Below are positions 9,311 through 16,467 of a stretch of DNA of 64,000 bases, piece by piece. The first letter of the stretch is position 1. Each line of letters begins with the position of its first letter. A program made the translations under genes and the position numbers. The notes below the pieces were generated by a model that was not told the origin of the DNA, did no database searches, and was given only the letters and a program-made list of their open reading frames with translations. This DNA comes from Chryseobacterium senegalense (lineage in GTDB: Bacteria; Bacteroidota; Bacteroidia; Flavobacteriales; Weeksellaceae). Where the stretch lies: NCBI GenBank assembly GCA_001403755.1, contig CYUH01000015.1, positions 784,589-848,588 on the forward strand. Direction: 5' to 3'.

Positions 9311-10552
9311 TTACAAAAGCATTACCGCTCCAACGGTGGAATTGCTGGTTTCGTCGACCAAAATCGCAGTTCCTGTGGAATTATTTTTTTCAAAAGCATC
9401 GAAAACTAATGGTGATGCTGTTTTCAAACGTAATTTTACAATTTCATTTAATTTTACAGCGTCGGTTTCAGGAGTTTGTTGCAATGTATTGACATCAATC
9501 TTGTATTGAATTTCCTTGACTATGGCTTTCAGCAGTCTGCTTTTATGTTGAATGAAATACTTATTTCCTTCGGAAAGTTCACGTTTATCAAGCCAGCAAA
9601 CTAAAGCTTCAAATTCATTTTCTACGCGTGGTTGATTTTCTGATTTCACGAAAAAATCTCCGCGACTTACATCGATATCATCTTGCAAATGCAAAACGGC
9701 AGGTTGTAAAGCAAACACTTCATCCACTTCTTTTCCGCCGGTTTCTACTTTTGATATGGTGGTTTCAATGTTTTCCGGAAGGATGGTTATTCGATCTCCT
9801 TTTTTATAAGTTCCAGAAATAATTTGTCCTGCGTAGCCACGATAATCGTGCAATTCTGCGGTCTGTGGACGAATGACGTACTGCACCTGAAATCTTGCGT
9901 TTTCGTAATCTACATCTTCATTTACCTCCACATTTTCCAGGAATGTAAGTAGGGGCTCGTCTTTAAACCAAGTCATTTTCTCGGATTTGTCCACAATATT
10001 GTCGCCATTAAAGGCGGAAATTGGGAAATATGCTACGTTTTTCAAGCCAAGACTTTTTGCCACTTGATCATAATCTTTCTTAATATTATTGAAAACATCT
10101 TCCGAATAATCGACCAAATCCATCTTGTTTACAGCCACTACTACGCGTTTCATTTTCAGCAGAGAAGCGATGATGGAATGTCTTCTGGTTTGTTCGATGA
10201 CGCCTTGTCGGGCATCAATTAAAATGATAATCAATTGTGAATTGGAAGCTCCGGTGATCATATTTCGGGTATATTGAACATGTCCCGGGGCGTCTGCAAT
10301 AATAAATTTTCTGTTCGGCGTGGAAAAATATCGGTAAGCCACGTCTATCGTGATTCCCTGTTCTCTTTCGGCGCGTAAACCGTCGGTAAGAATTGCTAAA
10401 TCTATTCCGTCCGCGTTTTTATTTTTCGATTGTTTTTCGAGGGCTTCTAATTGGTCTACCAGAATACTTTTGCTGTCATAAAGCAGTCTTCCGATCAAGG
10501 TGCTTTTTCCATCATCTACACTTCCGGCGGTAATAAATCTTAATATATCCAT
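9311..10552 (-). CDS. cysN: Sulfate adenylyltransferase subunit 1 (GTPase)
   Basis: Large subunit of ATP sulfurylase, an EF-Tu-like GTPase that drives APS formation by CysD. The GTPase motifs are clear: DGKSTLIG near the N-terminus (P-loop), ADAPGHVQYTRN (G3) and NKMDLV (G4), followed by beta-barrel domains. At 413 residues it ends after the CysN part, so there is no fused APS kinase (CysC) domain. It lies 56 bases after cysD and 26 bases before the exporter fusion, all on the minus strand, which indicates one operon. Confidence 0.96.
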   Translation of the reverse strand: MDILRFITAGSVDDGKSTLIGRLLYDSKSILVDQLEALEKQSKNKNADGIDLAILTDGLRAEREQGITIDVAYRYFSTPNRKFIIADAPGHVQYTRNMITGASNSQLIIILIDARQGVIEQTRRHSIIASLLKMKRVVVAVNKMDLVDYSEDVFNNIKKDYDQVAKSLGLKNVAYFPISAFNGDNIVDKSEKMTWFKDEPLLTFLENVEVNEDVDYENARFQVQYVIRPQTAELHDYRGYAGQIISGTYKKGDRITILPENIETTISKVETGGKEVDEVFALQPAVLHLQDDIDVSRGDFFVKSENQPRVENEFEALVCWLDKRELSEGNKYFIQHKSRLLKAIVKEIQYKIDVNTLQQTPETDAVKLNEIVKLRLKTASPLVFDAFEKNNSTGTAILVDETSNSTVGAVMLL

Positions 10553-10608
10553 ATTGATTTTGATTAAAAATTGGGTGAAAACGAGTTGGTTTTTTTTAAA
10601 GAAAAAAA

Positions 10609-11517
10609 TTAGAAATAACCTCCTTTTTTTCGGTCTTCCATCGCTGCTTCGGTTACTTTATCGTCAATTCTGGTTTCGCCACGCTCGGAAATTCTGGAAG
10701 CCATAATTTCGTTCACTACTTCGTCCAATGTTGAAGCATCGCTTTCCACTGCTGCAGTACAGGTCATGTCTCCCACAGTTCTGTACCGTACTTTTTTGTT
10801 AATGATCGTATCGCTTTCATCTATGGTAATGAAATCGGAAACTGCGATTAATTGTCCTTCATGCTCAATCACATCCCGTTGGTGCGCAAAATAAATAGAA
10901 GGAAGTTGGATATTTTCTTTTTTAATGTAATTCCAAACATCAAGTTCGGTCCAGTTTGAAATTGGGAACACTCTTACATTTTCTCCTTTGTTGATTCTCC
11001 CATTATAAATATTCCAAAGTTCGGGGCGCTGAAGTTTCGGTTCCCACTGTCCGAAATCGTCACGTACAGAGAAGAAACGTTCTTTAGCTCTTGCTTTTTC
11101 CTCATCGCGACGCGCTCCTCCGATACAAGCATCAAATTTGAATTCTTCAATGGTATCCAGAAGGGTATGGGTTTGAAGCCAGTTTCTCGATGCAAATTTT
11201 CCTTTAGGCTCGGTCAATTTTTTCTCGCGAATCGTATCTTCAACTTTTCTTACAATCAGTTCAGCACCGATTTCTTGGGCCAAATGATCGCGATATGCTA
11301 ATGCTTCAGGGAAATTGTGTCCGGTGTCAATATGTACCAACGGAAATGGAATTTTCATTGGTGCGAAAGCTTTTTTTGCCAAATGAACCAGCGTGATGGA
11401 ATCCTTGCCGCCACTGAAAAGCAATGCTGGCTTTTCAAATTGTGCTGCTACTTCGCGCATGATGAAAATACTTTCAGCTTCTAATTGTTCCAGATAGTCT
11501 AATTGATATTTGCTCAT
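10609..11517 (-). CDS. cysD: Sulfate adenylyltransferase subunit 2
   Basis: Catalytic subunit of ATP sulfurylase (ATP + sulfate to APS), an adenine nucleotide alpha hydrolase with the PP-loop SGGKDSITL, full length at 302 residues, with the usual family ending GYF. The ATG at 11517 (MSKYQLDYLEQLEAES) is preferred over an in-frame GTG nine bases upstream (11526) because it matches the normal CysD N-terminus. It sits between cysH and cysN in the sulfate-assimilation operon. Confidence 0.96.
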   Translation of the reverse strand: MSKYQLDYLEQLEAESIFIMREVAAQFEKPALLFSGGKDSITLVHLAKKAFAPMKIPFPLVHIDTGHNFPEALAYRDHLAQEIGAELIVRKVEDTIREKKLTEPKGKFASRNWLQTHTLLDTIEEFKFDACIGGARRDEEKARAKERFFSVRDDFGQWEPKLQRPELWNIYNGRINKGENVRVFPISNWTELDVWNYIKKENIQLPSIYFAHQRDVIEHEGQLIAVSDFITIDESDTIINKKVRYRTVGDMTCTAAVESDASTLDEVVNEIMASRISERGETRIDDKVTEAAMEDRKKGGYF

Positions 11518-11583
11518 ATTGATCACTAAAAAGTTTTTGGAGATTTAATTAAATTAAAAAAATAAAAATGTTTGGGTATCGAT

Positions 11584-12276
11584 TTATTTGGAATGGAGTC
11601 CACATTCTTTCTGGGACTCTTCCCAAAACCAACGTCCCGCTCTCGGGTTTTCACCTTGAGCTATGGCCCTTGTACAAGGTTTACAACCAACGCTGATAAA
11701 TCCTTTTTTATGAAGAGGTAAATCCTGAACATTATGCTGTTCGATATAATCTAAAACATCCTGATAGGTCCAATGAATCAACGGATTGAATTTGAAGAGT
11801 TTTCTTTCTTCGTCCCATTCAATCATTTTCATGTTTTCTCGATTTTCAGATTGTTCACTGCGCAGTCCGGTAATCCAAATTTTGGCACCTTGCAAAGCTC
11901 GATTCAAGGGTTTTACTTTGCGGATGTAGCAACATTCTTTTCGATTTTCCACGGAATGAAAAAAGGCATTGATTCCTTTTTCGTTCACATATTTTTCCAC
12001 ATCATTGGCATCGGGAAAATAAACTTCCGTTTTGGTTTTATAACGTGCATTGTTCTGAGAAAGCAATTCGTAATGTTCATAAAATAGTCTTCCGGTATCC
12101 AAAGTGAAAACTTTAATATTTATTTTATTTCTAAAAATCATATCCGTAATCACTTGATCTTCTTGCCCTAAAGACGTCGAAAATACCACTCCTTCAGCTA
12201 CTTTTTCGGTGATGAAGAAAAGACTTTCCTCGGCAGGTAAATTTTCGAGATGTAGGATATCGTCGGTTGAAAGCAT
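11584..12276 (-). CDS. cysH: Assimilatory APS reductase, Fe-S type (CysH family)
   Basis: Reduces an activated sulfate to sulfite using thioredoxin. The 230-residue protein has the four cysteines of the [4Fe-4S] cluster, CC at 115-116 and CxxC at 198-201, plus the catalytic cysteine in the C-terminal ECGLH (C225). Family knowledge: enzymes with this CC...CxxC pattern use adenylyl sulfate (APS), while enterobacterial PAPS reductases lack it. The absence of an APS kinase gene or domain here agrees. It starts 16 bases or so after a predicted transcription start and is probably the first structural gene of the cysHDN-TSUP operon. Confidence 0.93.
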   Translation of the reverse strand: MLSTDDILHLENLPAEESLFFITEKVAEGVVFSTSLGQEDQVITDMIFRNKINIKVFTLDTGRLFYEHYELLSQNNARYKTKTEVYFPDANDVEKYVNEKGINAFFHSVENRKECCYIRKVKPLNRALQGAKIWITGLRSEQSENRENMKMIEWDEERKLFKFNPLIHWTYQDVLDYIEQHNVQDLPLHKKGFISVGCKPCTRAIAQGENPRAGRWFWEESQKECGLHSK

Positions 12277-12298
12277 ATTGAATTCTTTGTTTATGGGG

Positions 12299-12329
12299 CA
12301 AATTTACTTTAATAATATTTAATCTACAA
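12299..12329 (-). promoter_or_regulatory. Promoter of the cysHDN operon
   Basis: On the minus strand, TTG (12327-12329), 20-base spacer, and TAAATTTG (12299-12306) fit the Bacteroidota consensus; the cysH ATG lies about 22 bases further on. Confidence 0.62.
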
Positions 12330-12339
12330 AATTGGTAGA
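12323..12339. promoter_or_regulatory. Candidate operator palindrome overlapping the cysH -33 element
   Basis: TCTAC-AAAATTG-GTAGA is a 5-bp inverted repeat with a 7-base spacer that covers the -33 TTG of the cysH promoter. With an Rrf2 regulator gene directly upstream, this is a plausible repressor site. The link is inference. Confidence 0.4.
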
Positions 12340-12360
12340 CTTTTGTAACACAAAAAAAGC

Positions 12361-12768
12361 TTAATCTTTTAATTCTAGAAGCGATTTTTTTTCTAAAATA
12401 GCTAGCGTAGCATCGCGAACTTCGATCAAAACATCGTGTAGTGAACAGTGATCTTCTGTGCAATTGGTGCACTTTTCATAGAAATTAAGACTTACACATG
12501 GTAACAAGGCAATCGGACCATTTACCAATCGAATGATCCTCGCTAAGGAAATATCTCGTGGATTTTTACTGAAAAAATATCCGCCACCTTTTCCTTTTTT
12601 ACTGTCGAGAATTTCTGCTTTTTTGAGTTCTAGAAGGATGTTTTCTAAAAATTTAAGAGGAATTTTCTTTTTTTCTGCAATTTCGGAAATCAGAATCGGA
12701 CCTTCACTTTGCTTTTCAACAAGATATGAAAGTGCTTTCAATGCATATTGCGATTTTTTGGATAGCAT
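12361..12768 (-). CDS. Rrf2 family transcriptional regulator
   Basis: Small winged-helix DNA-binding regulator (residues about 1-65; LSKKSQYALKAL start and GGGYFF wing). The C-terminal part carries cysteines C91, C100, C103 and C108, so an Fe-S cluster or thiol sensing as in IscR/NsrR is possible, though the spacing is not the classic IscR one. It is encoded just upstream of cysH in the same direction (84-base gap containing a separate promoter), like CymR-type control of sulfur genes in other phyla. Regulation of the cys operon is inferred from position. Confidence 0.88.
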   Translation of the reverse strand: MLSKKSQYALKALSYLVEKQSEGPILISEIAEKKKIPLKFLENILLELKKAEILDSKKGKGGGYFFSKNPRDISLARIIRLVNGPIALLPCVSLNFYEKCTNCTEDHCSLHDVLIEVRDATLAILEKKSLLELKD

Positions 12769-12772
12769 TTAG

Positions 12773-12780
12773 CAAAAGTA
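12773..12780 (-). promoter_or_regulatory. -7 promoter box almost touching the rrf2 start codon
   Basis: TACTTTTG on the minus strand ends only 4 bases before the ATG at 12768. If used, transcription would begin at or next to the start codon, giving a leaderless or nearly leaderless mRNA. No clear -33 TTG. Confidence 0.45.
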
Positions 12781-12852
12781 ATAAAAATAGAAAATATAAA
12801 ATTTCGACTTCAATGTAAAATTGATTAAGTTCGCATAAATTTACTTTGGAAT

Positions 12853-13281
12853 ATGTTCAGTAAACAGGAAGCACAACAATTAAAAAAAGATTTTTGGATC
12901 GCATTTGGGAAAAGTTTTCCTAGAAAATGGTTATTGTATGACACGAAAATTAAAGATTTTTCTTTTAAATTTAACGCAGACAACAAGAAAGCTGAAGTTT
13001 CTATCGATATCGAAATGAAAGATGAACTCTTCCGAAATGCTTATTACGAGAAGATTTGGTCGCTGGAGGAAATGCTCAGAGAAGAAGTTGGCGATTTTTA
13101 TAAAGACGAATTTTACACTTTGGAAAACGGTAAAGTAATTTCCAGAATTTGGGTTTCTAAAGAAAATGTTTCGATTTTCAACAAAGATTCCTGGCAAGAA
13201 ATTTTCGAATTTTTCGTGGAGAAAATGGACGGTTTCGAAAGGTTTTTTTACGATTACGAAGATTTTATCAAAGATGTATAA
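12853..13281 (+). CDS. DUF4268 domain-containing protein
   Basis: A 142-residue soluble protein, acidic and aromatic-rich, with no signal peptide or membrane segment. The opening (MFSKQEAQQLKKDFWIAFGK) and the W-x-x-x-W pattern correspond to the DUF4268 family as I know it from flavobacterial genomes. Related DUF4268 domains occur at the C-terminus of some nuclease-like proteins, but a function for the stand-alone form is not known to me. Monocistronic, divergent from the rrf2-cys cluster, closed by a bidirectional terminator. Confidence 0.8.
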   Translation: MFSKQEAQQLKKDFWIAFGKSFPRKWLLYDTKIKDFSFKFNADNKKAEVSIDIEMKDELFRNAYYEKIWSLEEMLREEVGDFYKDEFYTLENGKVISRIWVSKENVSIFNKDSWQEIFEFFVEKMDGFERFFYDYEDFIKDV

Positions 13282-13286
13282 ATAAT

Positions 13287-13317
13287 AAAACGGTTTCAAA
13301 ATTTGGAACCGTTTTTT
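13287..13317. terminator. Bidirectional terminator between the DUF4268 gene and gldG
   Basis: Stem AAAACGGTTTC / GGAACCGTTTT (13287-13297, 13305-13315) with a T run on the plus side and A run on the other. Confidence 0.88.
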
Positions 13318-13331
13318 ATTTAAATGAATTT

Positions 13332-14987
13332 TTAAGCAAATTTCTTTTTTCTAAACCAGAAGAAAAATCCTCCTAGAAGTCCGATCAATGCAATAGGAAT
13401 CAGTAAATTAATCCATTGCCATTTCGATCTTTCTTCGTCAATTCTTTGTCGGTCTAGCAAGCGTGCTTCGATATTGCGGTTTCTCAGTTCCATTAAATTG
13501 GAATCATCCAAAAGAAAATCGAGCGCATTTCTGAGAAACTGTTCGTTTCCGTAAGTCTGTTTCGTAAGAAGATCTTCGCCCAATGGCAGCGCATTTCCTT
13601 TGTACACTTGATTTCTGCCGACATCTCCGTCTGCAATTACAATCATTTTATTATCACTGCTTTGTCCTTTGAAACCCGGATATCCATTTTTTTCGCTTCT
13701 GGAAGCATAAGCTGACGTGAATTTTCCTTCTAAACTAACCGCGAAAATTTTCGGTGTTGTGGGTTTATCAAATTCGCTCAAAGAATCAGTTCTTACGATT
13801 TCACCTAAAGCCACGTAGTTAGGGACCTGTTTCAAATTGGTTCTTTCGCTGGATTCGAAAAGGACATTTGTTTTAATATTTTTGCGCCCCAAAGTGTCAA
13901 TGGAAGTTGGGAATTCAAATTTTACTGGATTGATGTTTTTGGTAATTGGATTTTTGTTTTCAGCAATTCCAAGAGGGAAATACGGCCAAAGAAAACTACT
14001 GAATTGTGGATTTCCTGCCACTTCACCGGAAACAATTCTTATTAAGGCTGATTTCTGCATATCCTTCACTAATCCAGGATTGATGCGGATTCCGTAATTG
14101 AAAAAGAAATCGGTAAGATTGGTATCCATCGGGTAAGCCATGATTTTTTTCGACTGAAAAAGTGTATCCATTTCGGCATTCACTGCATCAATCATCCACA
14201 AAGTTTTTCCGCCATTCATGATGTATTGATCAAGGAGTACTTTTTCGTTTTCGGTGAATGGTTTTCGTGGTTTTGCAATCACCAAAGCGTCCATATTTTT
14301 CAATTTAGGAACGTCGGCTATGGTTAATTCTTTTTCGTTAGCCGGAATTACCGGACCCGCATTGTAATTTTCGAGCGCCATTTCCATAAAACCTTGGAAT
14401 TGTTCCGGCCCCAATTCGTCTTGATTGATCAGAATTCCGATATTTTTCTTTTTTTCTTCGGTAATGGCTTTAATATTCGAAGCAAAATTGTATTCCAAAT
14501 TTTCAATCGAACGCGCTAGCTGTTCGGAAGCATCGATTCGTGTTTGGTTGATGATCAGAGGAATTGATGCGCCGTAAGAATTATATTTAATGGCAGCAAA
14601 CGGAAACATCACGATTTCCGAGATTTTCCCATCTTTCATGTCCGGAAGGATCGAAGGTTGCATTCCCATTGCAGCCAAAGTATCTTTCGACATTTTGGTT
14701 TTAATAGGATCGATAAATTTATAATCGATTTTCGGATTGATTTTTCGAAATTCTTCCAACATAAATTTCGTTTCATTCTGCAATTGGCGGAAACTCGCCG
14801 GGAAATCGCCTTCCAGATAAACATCGACTGTTAAAGGTTTTTGGACAGATTCCAAAATCTTAACGGTAGCATCGGAAAGGGTATATCTTTTTTCCTGAGT
14901 AAGATCCAGTCGTTTCGAGAAAATTCCGAAAACTCCGGCCAGTAAAACGAGTGCGAGAATGCTATATATAATGTTCTTTTTATTCAT
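13332..14987 (-). CDS. gldG: Gliding-motility ABC transporter auxiliary protein GldG
   Basis: 551-residue protein with an N-terminal membrane anchor (about 7-24), a large periplasmic GldG/ABC-type uncharacterised region and a C-terminal membrane helix (about 525-545) ending in basic residues. Blocks such as RLDLTQEKRYTLSD after the first helix are typical of GldG. With GldF and the ATPase GldA (not in this window) it forms an ABC complex implicated in Bacteroidota gliding. It starts 25 bases after gldF, so the two are co-transcribed. Presence of gldFG does not prove gliding, since many non-gliding Weeksellaceae keep parts of the set. Confidence 0.93.
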   Translation of the reverse strand: MNKKNIIYSILALVLLAGVFGIFSKRLDLTQEKRYTLSDATVKILESVQKPLTVDVYLEGDFPASFRQLQNETKFMLEEFRKINPKIDYKFIDPIKTKMSKDTLAAMGMQPSILPDMKDGKISEIVMFPFAAIKYNSYGASIPLIINQTRIDASEQLARSIENLEYNFASNIKAITEEKKKNIGILINQDELGPEQFQGFMEMALENYNAGPVIPANEKELTIADVPKLKNMDALVIAKPRKPFTENEKVLLDQYIMNGGKTLWMIDAVNAEMDTLFQSKKIMAYPMDTNLTDFFFNYGIRINPGLVKDMQKSALIRIVSGEVAGNPQFSSFLWPYFPLGIAENKNPITKNINPVKFEFPTSIDTLGRKNIKTNVLFESSERTNLKQVPNYVALGEIVRTDSLSEFDKPTTPKIFAVSLEGKFTSAYASRSEKNGYPGFKGQSSDNKMIVIADGDVGRNQVYKGNALPLGEDLLTKQTYGNEQFLRNALDFLLDDSNLMELRNRNIEARLLDRQRIDEERSKWQWINLLIPIALIGLLGGFFFWFRKKKFA

Positions 14988-15012
14988 TTTAAAATATCTA
15001 AAACGGTTCGGA

Positions 15013-15741
15013 TTATTTTTTCTTTTCTACAAAAATTTTAGCCAAAAACAAACAAATTCCTATAACTAGAATGAAATAGAAAACATCTTTTGTATCGATT
15101 AAACCGCGGGTGAAAGCTAGAAAATGCTGATAAAATCCAAGTTTGGAAAGCACATAATCTGCACCGCCCAATAATTTATAGCTTGCCAATTGCTCGATCC
15201 CGAAATAGAAAATAAAACATAAGAAAACGCCTAGTAAATAAGCCATAATTTGATTCTGAGAAAGGGAAGAAGCTAGGATCCCAACAGCGGAAAATGCTGC
15301 GGTAAGAATGACTAATCCAAAATAACTTCCGAAGGTTGCACCCAAATCAATATTGCCTTCCGGAACGCCCAAAACGTAAACGGTGTACAAGTAAAACAGC
15401 GAAGGAAGTAGGCAAAAAATCCCAACCAGCCACACGGATAGAAATTTTCCGACGATGATTTCGGAGATCTTGATGGGTTGCGAGAAAAGCCAGTATAAAG
15501 TCCCGGATTGTTGTTCTTCTGCTAAAGTTTTCATCGAAATTGCGGGAATGATGAACATGAGCAACCAAGGAACCAAAACGAAATAACTTTGAAGTGACGC
15601 CGTTCCGATATCGAAAATATTGGAATCGTTTTCGAAGAAAAACAGAAAAAGGGTACCGATTAAACTGAATGCTGCGATGATCAGCCACGCGCTCCAATTT
15701 CCGAAATAACTCCAGAGTTCTTTTTTAAATATTGCAATCAT
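15013..15741 (-). CDS. gldF: Gliding-motility ABC transporter permease GldF
   Basis: 242-residue ABC-2 type permease with six predicted membrane helices, starting MIAIFKKELWSYFGNWSAW, and an EEQQSGTLYWLFSQP segment typical of the family. It partners GldG, encoded immediately downstream, and the ATPase GldA elsewhere. It follows the HemJ-like gene by 32 bases, so all three may share a transcript. Confidence 0.93.
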   Translation of the reverse strand: MIAIFKKELWSYFGNWSAWLIIAAFSLIGTLFLFFFENDSNIFDIGTASLQSYFVLVPWLLMFIIPAISMKTLAEEQQSGTLYWLFSQPIKISEIIVGKFLSVWLVGIFCLLPSLFYLYTVYVLGVPEGNIDLGATFGSYFGLVILTAAFSAVGILASSLSQNQIMAYLLGVFLCFIFYFGIEQLASYKLLGGADYVLSKLGFYQHFLAFTRGLIDTKDVFYFILVIGICLFLAKIFVEKKK

Positions 15742-15773
15742 TTTTTATAATGCGTTTATTTTAAAATAAAAAT

Positions 15774-16316
15774 TTATTTTTTCTTGTTGACCAATTTTAC
15801 AGTCATCATAATGGCAATAACCAGAACGAAAAACCCTACAATTAATTGCCACCAGTAATCAATCACCATGGATTTTAGAATCACTGTAAATACGACTAGA
15901 AATAGAATGAAAGTAGCAATTTCGTTCGCTTGCCGAAGTTTGATGTTTGCTATAGGAAGAGTATTTCCGGCGAGAATTTTCAATTGTAAAACTTTTTTCC
16001 AGCACCAGAAATGATAGAAGGCAAGTCCAACTAAAAAGGTAAGTTTAAGGTGGAACCAGGGCGTTTGCATTAATCCGAAATTTAGAAAAATCATTGTTAA
16101 ACCACTTGCAAGCATGATGACTCCTGCCGGGACGGTGATGATATTCCATAATCTTCTCGCCATGAAAATGTATTGTTCTCGTAGGATTTGTTTTTTTTGA
16201 TCCTCAAAACTATCGGTATCTTTATAATAAACGAACAGCCGAACCAGGTAAAAAATTCCTGCAAAATAACTCACCATGAAAATGATGTGAATGGCTTTGA
16301 TAATGGTATAAAGCAT
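15774..16316 (-). CDS. HemJ-like / CopD family membrane protein
   Basis: 180-residue protein with about four to five membrane helices, matching the UPF0093/HemJ family: start MLYTIIKAIHIIFMVSYFAG with conserved H10, RLFVY, and a W-F-H-L-K segment with K91. HemJ oxidises protoporphyrinogen IX to protoporphyrin IX in organisms without HemG or HemY. Flavobacterial genomes often also carry HemG/HemY genes, so the role could overlap; automated annotation usually calls it CopD family. Probably the first gene of a transcript with gldF and gldG. Confidence 0.75.
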   Translation of the reverse strand: MLYTIIKAIHIIFMVSYFAGIFYLVRLFVYYKDTDSFEDQKKQILREQYIFMARRLWNIITVPAGVIMLASGLTMIFLNFGLMQTPWFHLKLTFLVGLAFYHFWCWKKVLQLKILAGNTLPIANIKLRQANEIATFILFLVVFTVILKSMVIDYWWQLIVGFFVLVIAIMMTVKLVNKKK

Positions 16317-16332
16317 CTGAAAAATTTAGGTG

Positions 16333-16340
16333 CAAAGATA
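16333..16340 (-). promoter_or_regulatory. -7 promoter box of the HemJ-gldFG unit
   Basis: TATCTTTG on the minus strand, 17 bases before the start codon; no convincing -33 TTG. Confidence 0.5.
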
Positions 16341-16467
16341 AAAGATTTATGTTTAGGAAATCGTATTGTTATGATGGACTTGTTTTTAATGTTAAAATTG
16401 TTTTATAAATAGCAAATTCGATTTTTTTTTAGTTTTTTTGTAAACTAATAATATTTAAAATATCAAA

